In this document: positions 19,758 through 27,008 of the stretch, piece by piece | How positions within the stretch are numbered: the first letter of the stretch is position 1 | Layout of the letters: each line of letters starts with the position of its first letter | Assembly: GCA_947625655.1 (NCBI GenBank) | Contig: CANQPD010000003.1 | Span: 1 to 54,258, forward strand | Reading direction: 5' to 3' | DNA from: an uncultured Dysosmobacter sp. | Lineage (GTDB): Bacteria > Bacillota > Clostridia > Oscillospirales > Oscillospiraceae | DNA: 54,258 nt | The notes under the pieces: generated by a model | What the model saw: the letters and a program-made list of their open reading frames with translations, nothing else | Told to the model about the DNA's origin: nothing | Database searches by the model: none | Made by a program: the position numbers and the translations under genes

Positions 19758-19865
19758 AAGCCGTCTCCCCCTTTGGCCAAACGCCCTAAAATCCCAGTTT
19801 CATGGAATATTGTATTATATCACGTTTTCCCGTGCCCCCACAAGCCATTCTTTGCGCTTCTTTTT

Positions 19866-19894
19866 ATAATAGCACATCCCGGCTAAAAATACAA
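19866..19894 (-). promoter_or_regulatory. radC promoter
   Basis: On the minus strand TTGTAT (19894-19889), a 17-bp spacer and TATTAT (19871-19866) form a good sigma-A promoter about 110 bp upstream of the radC TTG start. Confidence 0.65.
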
Positions 19895-19904
19895 CATTTG
19901 TTCG
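19893..19904. promoter_or_regulatory. LexA-like box at the radC promoter
   Basis: On the minus strand CGAACAAATGTT fits the firmicute LexA consensus CGAACRNRYGTT; the last two consensus bases are not matched. It touches the radC -35 box, the place expected for repression. Confidence 0.5.
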
Positions 19905-19983
19905 ATTTCGAGGGATAAAATCCCGTTTTTTCCGGGTGCGGCCCGCAGGCGCCTTTGCTTCGCCGCTTTTCATCCCCCGTGGG

Positions 19984-20012
19984 TTGACAGGGGCGGATTT
20001 TTAGCATAATAT
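19984..20012 (+). promoter_or_regulatory. mgtE promoter
   Basis: TTGACA at 19984-19989, a 17-bp spacer and TAATAT at 20007-20012, just before the M-box leader. The -35 is perfect. Confidence 0.75.
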
Positions 20013-20043
20013 AGAGATATCACAGCAAACAAGTCAATCATGT

Positions 20044-20180
20044 CCGGTAGGTAAGGCTACCACAGGGATATGGATCGCTGCCGCGAAGTGATGGAGACAT
20101 CACAAGATGGTTTGAACAGGCGATATCGAACACGAAGGTATCATCTAATGCGATTTCACCGCCTTGTGAGGCTAAAGCTT
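20044..20180 (+). ncRNA. M-box (Mg2+-sensing ykoK) riboswitch
   Basis: The leader carries landmarks of the M-box aptamer: GGTAGGTAAGGCTACC at its start, then GGGATATGGATCGCTGCCG, GATGGAGACATCAC, and a closing GAGGCTAAAGCTT. The order and spacing match the ykoK class, which folds on Mg2+ and switches off Mg2+ uptake genes. It lies between a strong promoter and a terminator hairpin, ahead of mgtE, so a transcription-attenuation switch is expected: high Mg2+ promotes the terminator. Confidence 0.85.
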
Positions 20181-20228
20181 GAACGGTTGGGGGAGAATTT
20201 GATCAGGTTCTCCCGGCAGGCACATTTT

Positions 20229-20270
20229 CTCCACTTGTACCGGGCGGAACAAGTGGGGACTTTTATTTTG
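20229..20270 (+). terminator. Riboswitch-controlled intrinsic terminator
   Basis: CTCCACTTGT pairs with ACAAGTGGGG (one wobble), followed by ACTTTTATTTT. It stands between the M-box and the mgtE ribosome site. Confidence 0.8.
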
Positions 20271-20299
20271 AAATCGCGGGGGAAAGGAGGTCGCGCGCT

Positions 20300-21685
20300 G
20301 TGTTTGAACTGGAAAACGAACGGGCGGAATTGCTGGAAAAGGTTGAGGATCTGATCAACCGAAAACGATATGCTGAGCTGCGGGATCTCTTCCTGCCCCT
20401 GGAGGCCGCGGACATCGCCTCTCTCTGCGAGGACCTGGAGGGGGACTTCATCCCCCTGATCTTCCGGCTGCTGCCCAAGGAGCTGGCGGCGGAGGTATTC
20501 GTGGAACTGGACTCCGACGAACAGGAGCTGCTGATCCGGGGCTTTTCCAACACCGAGCTGAAAGAGGTGCTGGATGAGCTGTATCTGGACGACACGGTGG
20601 ATATTGTGGAGGAAATGCCCGCCAATGTGGTCAAGCGCATTTTGAAGCACTCCGACCCGGAGATGCGCAAGAGCATCAACGAGATCCTGAAGTACCCGGA
20701 GGACTCCGCCGGTAGCATCATGACCACGGAGTTCGTGGATCTGAAGGCCACCATGACGGTGGAGGACGCGCTCAAGCGCATCCGCCGCACCGGTCCCGAC
20801 AAGGAGACCATCAACATCTGCTACGTCATTGACGACAACCGCCACCTTCTGGGCGTGCTGTCCATCCGGACGTTGCTGCTGGCGGAGGAAGATGACGTCA
20901 TCAGCGACATCATGGACCGGAACTTCATCTCCGTCCAGACCCTGGACGACCAGGAGGTCGTGGCCCGGGCCCTGAGCAAATATGACTTTCTGGCTCTGCC
21001 CGTGGTGGACAAGGAGGAGCGCCTGGTGGGCATCGTCACCGTCGACGACGCCATGGACGTTCTGCAGGAGGAGGTCACCGAGGATATCGAAAAGATGGCG
21101 GCCATGCTGCCCTCCGACAAGCCGTATCTGAAAACCGGCATCTTCGAGACCTTCAAATCCCGTATCCCCTGGCTGTTTCTGCTGATGATCTCCGCCACCT
21201 TCACCGGGCAGATCATCTCCAGCTTTGAGGACGCCCTGGCGGCGGCCACGATCCTCACCGCCTATATCCCCATGCTGATGGACACCGGCGGCAACTGCGG
21301 CTCTCAGGCCAGCGTGTCCGTCATCCGCGGCATCTCCCTGAACGAGATCGAGTTCTCCGACCTGCTCCAGGTCATCTGGAAGGAGATCCGGGTGGCGGTG
21401 ATCTGCGGCGTCACACTGGCGGCAGCCAATTTTGTCAAGCTGATGCTGGTGGACCGGATGCTGTTCCACAACCGGCTGGTGACCATCCCCGTGGCGGCGG
21501 TCATCTGCTGCACCATGGTGTGTACGGTGCTGTGCGCCAAGCTGGTGGGCTGCTCTTTGCCCATGCTGGCCAAGAAGGTCGGGTTTGACCCCGCGGTGAT
21601 GGCCTCGCCGTTCATCACCACCATCGTCGACGCCATTTCCCTGCTGATCTACTTCCGCTTTGCCGTGGCCATTTTGGGGATCTGA
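20300..21685 (+). CDS. mgtE: Magnesium transporter MgtE
   Basis: A 461-residue MgtE. The N-terminal MgtE_N superhelical domain spans about 5-130, a CBS pair about 135-255 (the Mg2+ sensor), and five membrane helices about 285-460. The pore segment reads PMLMDTGGNCGSQAS. It is a dimeric Mg2+ channel gated by cytoplasmic Mg2+. The start is GTG at 20300 with AAAGGAGG nine bases upstream. The M-box leader adds transcriptional Mg2+ control. Confidence 0.96.
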   Translation: MFELENERAELLEKVEDLINRKRYAELRDLFLPLEAADIASLCEDLEGDFIPLIFRLLPKELAAEVFVELDSDEQELLIRGFSNTELKEVLDELYLDDTVDIVEEMPANVVKRILKHSDPEMRKSINEILKYPEDSAGSIMTTEFVDLKATMTVEDALKRIRRTGPDKETINICYVIDDNRHLLGVLSIRTLLLAEEDDVISDIMDRNFISVQTLDDQEVVARALSKYDFLALPVVDKEERLVGIVTVDDAMDVLQEEVTEDIEKMAAMLPSDKPYLKTGIFETFKSRIPWLFLLMISATFTGQIISSFEDALAAATILTAYIPMLMDTGGNCGSQASVSVIRGISLNEIEFSDLLQVIWKEIRVAVICGVTLAAANFVKLMLVDRMLFHNRLVTIPVAAVICCTMVCTVLCAKLVGCSLPMLAKKVGFDPAVMASPFITTIVDAISLLIYFRFAVAILGI

Positions 21686-21696
21686 GCAGAAATCTG

Positions 21697-21726
21697 TTGA
21701 CGAGGGTGCTTTGCTGCCGCTATAAT
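21697..21726 (+). promoter_or_regulatory. Promoter of the hendecad-repeat gene
   Basis: TTGACG at 21697-21702, an 18-bp spacer and a perfect TATAAT at 21721-21726. It lies only 12 bp after the mgtE stop, so the next gene can be made without mgtE. Confidence 0.75.
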
Positions 21727-21746
21727 AGGAGGCGAGGTGAGGCGCG

Positions 21747-22256
21747 ATGTTGGACGAAAAGGATCTGCAGGCCCTGCAGGCGATCATGACCCAGCAGAAA
21801 CAGGAAATCCAAGGCATGATGACCCAGCAGAAGCAGGAGATCCAGGGCATGATGGCCCAGCAGAAGCAGGAAGTCCAAGGCATGATGGCCCAGCAGAAGC
21901 AGGAAGTCCAAGGCATGATGACCCAGCAGAAGCAGGAAATCCAGGGCATGATGACCCAGCAGAAGCAGGAAATCCAGGGTATGATGGCCCAGCAAAAGCA
22001 GGAAATCCAGGGTATGATGGCCCAGCAGAAGCAGGAAATTCTTAAAGAATCCGCCGCAAACATGCAGGTTATTATTGAAAATGTGGTCAATCCGCAGTTT
22101 CAGATCCTGGCTGAAGCAGTCCAGGGCATCAACAGGCATCTGGAATCCATGCCCACCGCTGAGGATCTGGAAATCGCCTCCAGCCGGATCGACACACTGG
22201 AGGCCATCGTCAAGCGTCTCTCCCGAGATGTTGCCAACTTGAAAAAAGCACAATAA
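21747..22256 (+). CDS. Hendecad-repeat coiled-coil protein, function unknown
   Basis: A 169-residue, entirely helical protein. After a 13-residue start come seven full copies and one partial copy of an 11-residue unit MTQQKQEIQGM, in which the second residue alternates T/A and the eighth I/V (residues 14 to about 99). Then follows a non-repetitive helical tail with INRHLESMPTAEDLEIAS and a closing heptad-like segment. An 11-residue period favours a near-straight or right-handed coiled coil. There is no signal peptide or membrane segment. It has its own promoter and terminator. The C-terminal part resembles small coiled-coil proteins near phage or plasmid genes, but no function can be assigned. 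Confidence 0.8.
   Translation: MLDEKDLQALQAIMTQQKQEIQGMMTQQKQEIQGMMAQQKQEVQGMMAQQKQEVQGMMTQQKQEIQGMMTQQKQEIQGMMAQQKQEIQGMMAQQKQEILKESAANMQVIIENVVNPQFQILAEAVQGINRHLESMPTAEDLEIASSRIDTLEAIVKRLSRDVANLKKAQ
21786..22043 (+). repeat. 33-bp in-frame tandem repeat
   Basis: Seven full copies and one 27-bp partial copy of a 33-bp unit beginning ATGACCCAGCAGAARCAGGA. The copies are nearly identical at DNA level, with ACC/GCC and ATC/GTC changes. The unit is a multiple of three, so copy-number change lengthens or shortens the protein without a frameshift. Confidence 0.95.
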
Positions 22257-22272
22257 TTTCACGATCAGCCAA

Positions 22273-22300
22273 AGCGGCGCCCGGTTGGGCGCCGCTTTTT
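22273..22300 (+). terminator. Intrinsic terminator
   Basis: AGCGGCGCCC/GGGCGCCGCT with a GGTT loop and a T-run, 16 bp after the hendecad-repeat gene. Confidence 0.9.
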
Positions 22301-22379
22301 CCATGCATAATCACATGCCGTCTGCGCACACTAGCTACCGGCGAAGAGCCAAAATTCTTCAAGCAGGAGGAACCCTCTC

Positions 22380-22571
22380 ATGATGAAAGATTGCACCAAC
22401 GGCGGCTGCGAATGCACCCCCAACCAGAGCATCAAGTGCACGGTGAACAACTGCGCCCATCACTGCCAGGACACCCAGTACTGCGGTCTGACCGAGATCC
22501 AGGTGGGCACCCACGAGACCAACCCCACCATGGTGGAGTGCACCGACTGCCAGAGCTTCAAGCTGAAATAA
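22380..22571 (+). CDS. DUF1540 domain-containing protein
   Basis: A 63-residue Cys-rich protein. The pattern IKCTVNNCAHHCQDTQYC with VGTHETNP and VECTDCQSF matches DUF1540, a small, probably metal-binding domain common in spore-forming Clostridia. GGAGG lies nine bases before the ATG. It stands alone between the terminator at 22273 and the TSUP pair. The role of the family is not known. Confidence 0.85.
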   Translation: MMKDCTNGGCECTPNQSIKCTVNNCAHHCQDTQYCGLTEIQVGTHETNPTMVECTDCQSFKLK

Positions 22572-22645
22572 CCACGCGCCGGGGGCTTTGGGGAAGGGCC
22601 GCCCTTTCCCAAGGCTCCCGCTACATACGCAGGGGAGGCGGTGCG

Positions 22646-22999
22646 ATGAAGTCCAACTGGCCGGCGCGGATCGCCGGAGCCGCGGCGGGTCTGGCCAACG
22701 GCCTGTTCGGGGGCGGCGGCGGGATGGTGTTCCTGCCCATCCTGTCCCGGTGGGGCGGCCTTGCCCAGCGAAAGCTGTATGCCACCTGCGTGGGGGTCAT
22801 CTTTTCGGTGTGCCTGGTGTCCGCCGCCGTGTACCTGTGGCGGGGCGGCGTTTCCCTGTACGCGGCCCTGCCCTATCTGGCCGGCGGGCTCATCGGCGGT
22901 TTCCTCGGCGGAAAGCTGTACGGCAGGGTCTCCACAAAGCTGCTGAAATGGCTGTTTGCCGCCTTTCTCTTTTACGCGGGGGTGAAATATCTGCTGTGA
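22646..22999 (+). CDS. TSUP (TauE/SafE) permease, N-terminal half
   Basis: A 117-residue membrane protein with four segments, equal to one repeat of a TauE/SafE transporter. The first helix carries GLANGLFGGGGGMVFLPIL, the Gly-rich motif of the family. GGGGAGG lies before the ATG. It overlaps the next gene, which encodes the other half, by 4 nt. Family members move sulfite, sulfonates or other small organic anions; the substrate is not readable here. Confidence 0.85.
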   Translation: MKSNWPARIAGAAAGLANGLFGGGGGMVFLPILSRWGGLAQRKLYATCVGVIFSVCLVSAAVYLWRGGVSLYAALPYLAGGLIGGFLGGKLYGRVSTKLLKWLFAAFLFYAGVKYLL

Positions 23000-23364
23000 C
23001 GGATTGGCTGCTTCCCTTTCTCTGCGGCCTGGGGGCCAGCGTCATCTCCGCCTGGGGCGTGGGCGGCGGAACGCTGCTGCTGTTGGTGATGACGCTGTTT
23101 TTAGGCGTGGACCAGCGGACTGCCCAGGGCATCAACCTGCTGTTCTTCCTGCCCACCGCCGCCAGCGCCCTGGTGTGCCACGCCAAGGGCGGCTATCTGG
23201 ACAAGCCCACTTTGAAGCAGGCCGTGCCCGCCGCGGTGATCGCCGCCGCCCTTGGGGCCTGGATCGCCACAGCGGTGGATGTGGAGATCCTGCGCAGGCC
23301 CTTCGGCGTCTACCTGCTGGCCTCCGGCGTCAGCCTGATCCTGCCGCAGAAGAAAAAACAGTGA
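22996..23364 (+). CDS. TSUP (TauE/SafE) permease, C-terminal half
   Basis: A 122-residue partner of the preceding gene, with four segments and its own Gly-rich motif SAWGVGGGTLLLLVM followed by QRTAQGINLLFFLP. The start is GTG at 22996, overlapping the upstream TGA (GTGA), so translation is coupled. Most TSUP transporters are one ~250-residue chain with two inverted repeats; here the repeats are two chains that must pair. The stop lies within a terminator hairpin. Confidence 0.85.
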   Translation: MTDWLLPFLCGLGASVISAWGVGGGTLLLLVMTLFLGVDQRTAQGINLLFFLPTAASALVCHAKGGYLDKPTLKQAVPAAVIAAALGAWIATAVDVEILRRPFGVYLLASGVSLILPQKKKQ

Positions 23365-23387
23365 CCTTGTGCAAGGTCACTGTTTTT
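23354..23387. terminator. Bidirectional terminator between convergent genes
   Basis: A 15-bp perfect stem AAAAACAGTGACCTT/AAGGTCACTGTTTTT with a GTGC loop. It ends the TSUP pair on the plus strand and the htrA operon on the minus strand, and includes the TSUP stop codon. Confidence 0.9.
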
Positions 23388-23402
23388 GCATATTCCCGTC
23401 TA

Positions 23403-24752
23403 TTACGGCAGTTCAGACGTCCTGTCGGGCGGCAGCTCGTATGTCCCGCCGGCGGCGGGCGCCTCCACATCCTCGGCGGTCTGCTCCAGTTGCAGCGTGA
23501 CCTCCAGGATCTCGCCGTCCCGCCAGATGGTCATGGGCAGCTCGTCGCCCAGATAATACTGCCGCCGGATCCGCAGCAGGTCCTGGCTGGTATACAGCGC
23601 CTCGCCGCCGGCGGAGGTGACGAAGTCGCCCACCTGAATCCCCGCTTTGTCGGCGGCGGAATCCGGCGTCACCTCCTTGACCTCCAGGCCCCAGAGCTCC
23701 TCCTCCAGCTGCACGCCAATCTGGTAGACCGTCACGCCCAGCACTGGCTCCGGCTGCACTTTGCCGTATTCCAGCAGATCATTGACAATGCGCTGCATGG
23801 AGGCGGAGGGGATGGCAAAGCCCAACCCCTCCACATTGGAGTAATCCGAGCTCATTTTGATGACGTTGATGCCCACTACCTGGCCGTATTCATTGATGAG
23901 CGGGCCGCCGGAGTTGCCGGAGTTCAGCGCGGCGTTGGTCTGGATCAGCGTCATGGTCCGGCCGTCCACCTCCACATCCCGGTTGATGGCGGAGACGATG
24001 CCGTCGGTCAGCGTCCCCCGCAGCTCCACGCCCAGGGGGTTGCCGATGGCATACACCTTATCGCCCACCGTCAGCAGGTCGGAGTCGCCGAATTCGGCGG
24101 CGGGCAGCTCCTCCGCCCCGACGATCTTTAAAACCGCCAGGTCGTTTTCCTGATCCCCGGCCACATAGTTCGCCTCATAGCTGTACCCGGTGTCCAGCGC
24201 CACAACGCACTGCCAGCTGCCCTCCACCACATGATAGTTGGTGAGAAGATAGCCGTCGGACGTGAAGACAACGCCGGTTCCCACGGACATCCCCACATCT
24301 CCCAGATAGGCCATCACCGTCACGACCGAGGGATTCACCAGCCTGTAGATCTCCTGGGCCGTCAGGGCCCGGTCGTGCTCCCGGAGCACCGGCAGCTTGA
24401 CGCCCTGCCCGGTGGGCCAGGCCGGGATCGTGATTTCCCCGCTGATCTCCTCCTGGTGATATTCCTCATAAAATTTTTCAAAGGGGTCCCTGTGGGCGCG
24501 GTCATACCGCTGTGCCAGAAGCCTCGCCCCCGCCGCCAGCAGTGCCGCCGCGGCGAAAACGGCCAGGAAGATCCAAAGGCCCTTCCTGCGCTTTTTCCTG
24601 GCGGCGGTTTTCAGCAGCGTCCCGGCAGGACGGGCGCCCGGCAGAGGGCGGGCATAGGTCTCCACCACCTCCCGGGGGTCCGGCTGCCGATAGGTCTCCA
24701 CGACCTCGCCGGGAAGGCGTTCCGGCCGACAGGTCTCATTGCGCTCTTCCAT
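23403..24752 (-). CDS. htrA: HtrA-like membrane-anchored serine protease
   Basis: A 449-residue S1C protease. Residues 1-56 are cytoplasmic and contain a doubled REVVETY motif. One membrane segment spans about 58-80. The trypsin-like domain has His174 (NYHVVEG), Asp204 (NDLAVLK) and Ser281 (GNSGGPL), and one PDZ domain spans about 340-425. It should degrade or refold misfolded proteins outside the membrane. It starts 6 nt after the histidine kinase gene with GAGG over the kinase stop, so regulator, kinase and protease form one operon like CssRS with its HtrA targets in Bacillus. Confidence 0.92.
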   Translation of the reverse strand: MEERNETCRPERLPGEVVETYRQPDPREVVETYARPLPGARPAGTLLKTAARKKRRKGLWIFLAVFAAAALLAAGARLLAQRYDRAHRDPFEKFYEEYHQEEISGEITIPAWPTGQGVKLPVLREHDRALTAQEIYRLVNPSVVTVMAYLGDVGMSVGTGVVFTSDGYLLTNYHVVEGSWQCVVALDTGYSYEANYVAGDQENDLAVLKIVGAEELPAAEFGDSDLLTVGDKVYAIGNPLGVELRGTLTDGIVSAINRDVEVDGRTMTLIQTNAALNSGNSGGPLINEYGQVVGINVIKMSSDYSNVEGLGFAIPSASMQRIVNDLLEYGKVQPEPVLGVTVYQIGVQLEEELWGLEVKEVTPDSAADKAGIQVGDFVTSAGGEALYTSQDLLRIRRQYYLGDELPMTIWRDGEILEVTLQLEQTAEDVEAPAAGGTYELPPDRTSELP

Positions 24753-24758
24753 GATTCC

Positions 24759-26213
24759 TCATTCCGTGGCCAGGGAGAAGGAGAATGTGGTCACGCCGTT
24801 CTCGCTGGTCACATTGATTTTTTCCTTGTGCTGCTCCAGAATCGTCTTGACGATATAGAGCCCCAGGCCCACGCCGTCCTTGTCCTCGCTGCGGGACTTG
24901 TCGCTCTTGTGGAAGCGCTCAAACAGCAGCGGCAGCTCCTCCGCCGGGATGGTGTCCCCCAGGTTCCGCACGGTGACCCGGGCCTTGCCGTCAATCACCG
25001 TAACGCCCAGATACAGCGTGGAGCCCGCCCGGCCGAACTTCGCCGCGTTTTCCAGCAGATTATAGATGACCTGGGTGATCATGTCGTTGTCGCCCAGGAC
25101 CAGGATCGGCTCTTCGGGAATGTCGGCCTCCACGTCCAGGTTCCGGTCCGTGATCTTTTTCTCCATGGAGATCAGCACCCGGCGCATGCTCTCGCAGATG
25201 TCAAAATGGCTGCCATTCCGGAGGGGGTCGATGGCCTGGAGCTGGCTGACATCCAGCATCCGGCGGACCATCCGGCTCAGCCGGCGGCTCTCATCGGAGA
25301 TGATCTGCAGATACTGCCGCTCGTTCTCCGGCGGGATGGTGCCGTCCAGAATGCCGTCGGTATAGCCGGCGATGGTGGTCATGGGGGTTTTCAGCTCATG
25401 GGAGATGTTGGCGATAAATTCCCGGCGCTGGCGCTCCGTCTGCTGCAGGCTCTCCGCCATGTTGTTGAAGGAGGCGGCCAGCTCCCCCACCTCGTCGTCC
25501 CGGCCATAGTCGTTCAGCCGGATGTCAAAGTCGCCCTCGGCGTACCGCCGGGTGGCCTGGACCATCTCCCGGATGGGCTTCACCTGCCGCATGGCGGTGA
25601 CGGAGGAGACCATGAAGGCCACCATCAGCGACACCATGGCCGTCATGAAGAACAGTCCCACAAAGCCCTGCCACATGGTGTCCAGCGACGCCATGGTGGA
25701 TACGGCGAACACCTCGCCCACCTGCTCCTGGCTGACGGGATTCACGGCGGAAACGCCCACCACAAAGCGTTTGCTGTCATACAGGCCGTTCAATGTGGAG
25801 CGCCGGGAGGCGGAGCCTCGCTCCCCGATCTCCCGGGTCATATCCTCCGGCATGGTCACCACCATGCCGTCCAGCGCCGCGTCCGTGGACAGCAGGACGT
25901 GGCCCTCGGTGTCGCAGATCATGAAATGCACGTCGGACACCGTGGCCGCGAAGGAGGCCAGCCGCTGAAAGTCCGGGTCGTCCCGCAGCTCATCGATGTC
26001 CAGATACCGCCCGCTTTCCAGATAGCTGACGGAGAGCTGGCTCATCACCCGGGCCTTGCTCCCGACCTCCTCGCTTCTCTGTTCTCTGGCGTAGTTATAG
26101 CTCAGGGAGAAAAACGACGCGCCCAGCAGGATCAGCGTCAGCATCACCACGCCGGCAGTGACGAACAGCTGCCGCCAGTAAATGCCCTGAAACCGCTTTT
26201 TTAACCGCTTCAT
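24759..26213 (-). CDS. Sensor histidine kinase, HAMP type
   Basis: A 484-residue kinase: membrane segment 1 about 14-38, an extracellular sensor of about 145 residues, segment 2 about 185-208, HAMP about 208-262, HisKA with phospho-His in NISHELKTPMTT near 275, and HATPase with NLLENAAKF and DGVGLGLYIVK. Its start overlaps the response regulator stop by 4 nt. With htrA downstream, secretion or envelope stress is the likely signal, but the ligand is not visible. Confidence 0.93.
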   Translation of the reverse strand: MKRLKKRFQGIYWRQLFVTAGVVMLTLILLGASFFSLSYNYAREQRSEEVGSKARVMSQLSVSYLESGRYLDIDELRDDPDFQRLASFAATVSDVHFMICDTEGHVLLSTDAALDGMVVTMPEDMTREIGERGSASRRSTLNGLYDSKRFVVGVSAVNPVSQEQVGEVFAVSTMASLDTMWQGFVGLFFMTAMVSLMVAFMVSSVTAMRQVKPIREMVQATRRYAEGDFDIRLNDYGRDDEVGELAASFNNMAESLQQTERQRREFIANISHELKTPMTTIAGYTDGILDGTIPPENERQYLQIISDESRRLSRMVRRMLDVSQLQAIDPLRNGSHFDICESMRRVLISMEKKITDRNLDVEADIPEEPILVLGDNDMITQVIYNLLENAAKFGRAGSTLYLGVTVIDGKARVTVRNLGDTIPAEELPLLFERFHKSDKSRSEDKDGVGLGLYIVKTILEQHKEKINVTSENGVTTFSFSLATE

Positions 26214-26920
26214 CCTTCCGCCTTCTCCGCCGTCTTGGCGCCGGTCAGCTCAAACTTATATCCCACACCCCAGACCGTTTTCAGCGCCCACTGGTCAGAG
26301 ACATTCTCCACCTTCTCCCGCAGGCGCTTGATGTGCACGTCCACCGTGCGGCTGTCGCCGAAGTAGTCAAAGCCCCACACCTCGTCCAGCAGCTGGTTGC
26401 GGGTGTAGACCCGGTTGGGCGTGGCGGCCAGGTGGTACAGAAGCTCCAGCTCCTTGGGCGGGGTGTCCACCTTTTTGCCGTCCACCGTCAGCTCGTAGGA
26501 GTCCAGGTTGATGACCAGCTTGTCAAAGGTCAGGCACTTGCTGGTATCGTTGGGGATCTCGGTGCGCCGCAGCACCGCGTTGATGCGGGCGATCAGCTCC
26601 TTCATCTCAAAGGGCTTGACGATGTAGTCGTCCGCCCCCATCTCCAGGCCCTGGATGCGGTCAAAGACCTCGCTCTTGGCCGTCAGCATGATGATGGGGA
26701 CCTTGCTGGTCTCCCGGATCTTGGCGCAGACCGCCCAGCCGTCCATCACAGGCAGCATGATATCCAGCAGGATCAGATCCGGCACTTCCTTCTGAAATTC
26801 CTCAATGGCCTTCCCGCCGTCGCCGGCGATGCGGACGTCGAAGCCCTCCTTCACCAGATACATATGGATGAGGTCAGAGATATTGCGGTCGTCCTCCACC
26901 ACCAGAATATTGCGGCCCAT
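26210..26920 (-). CDS. OmpR/PhoB-family response regulator
   Basis: A 236-residue protein with a receiver domain (residues 1-120; acidic pair DD near 10, phospho-Asp in LILLDIMLP near 53, Lys in IVKPF near 103) and a winged-helix Trans_reg_C domain (about 130-228; RTVDVHIKRLREKVE). First gene of the regulator-kinase-htrA operon. A TATAAT stands at 26961-26956 on the minus strand, but no clear -35 goes with it, so an activator, perhaps itself, may be needed. Confidence 0.94.
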   Translation of the reverse strand: MGRNILVVEDDRNISDLIHMYLVKEGFDVRIAGDGGKAIEEFQKEVPDLILLDIMLPVMDGWAVCAKIRETSKVPIIMLTAKSEVFDRIQGLEMGADDYIVKPFEMKELIARINAVLRRTEIPNDTSKCLTFDKLVINLDSYELTVDGKKVDTPPKELELLYHLAATPNRVYTRNQLLDEVWGFDYFGDSRTVDVHIKRLREKVENVSDQWALKTVWGVGYKFELTGAKTAEKAEG

Positions 26921-27008
26921 AGCATTCCCTCCCAGTTTTGCATTTCTTTGCTCTCATTATACCCGTTTCAGGGACAGTGTGTTGAATTTTCTGTAAATAC
27001 TGCGGGGC

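Noticed and set aside
20070..20354. 94-codon frame upstream of mgtE
   Set aside because: It lies across the M-box aptamer and terminator and has no ribosome site.
21786..22043. Regular 33-bp repeats as a CRISPR array
   Set aside because: There are no unique spacers; the repeats touch each other and are one open frame with promoter and ribosome site.
20156..22090. 644-codon open frame on the minus strand with a striking CFCWAIIPWIS repeat
   Set aside because: It is antisense to mgtE and the 33-bp repeat of the hendecad gene; the peptide repeat only mirrors that DNA repeat.
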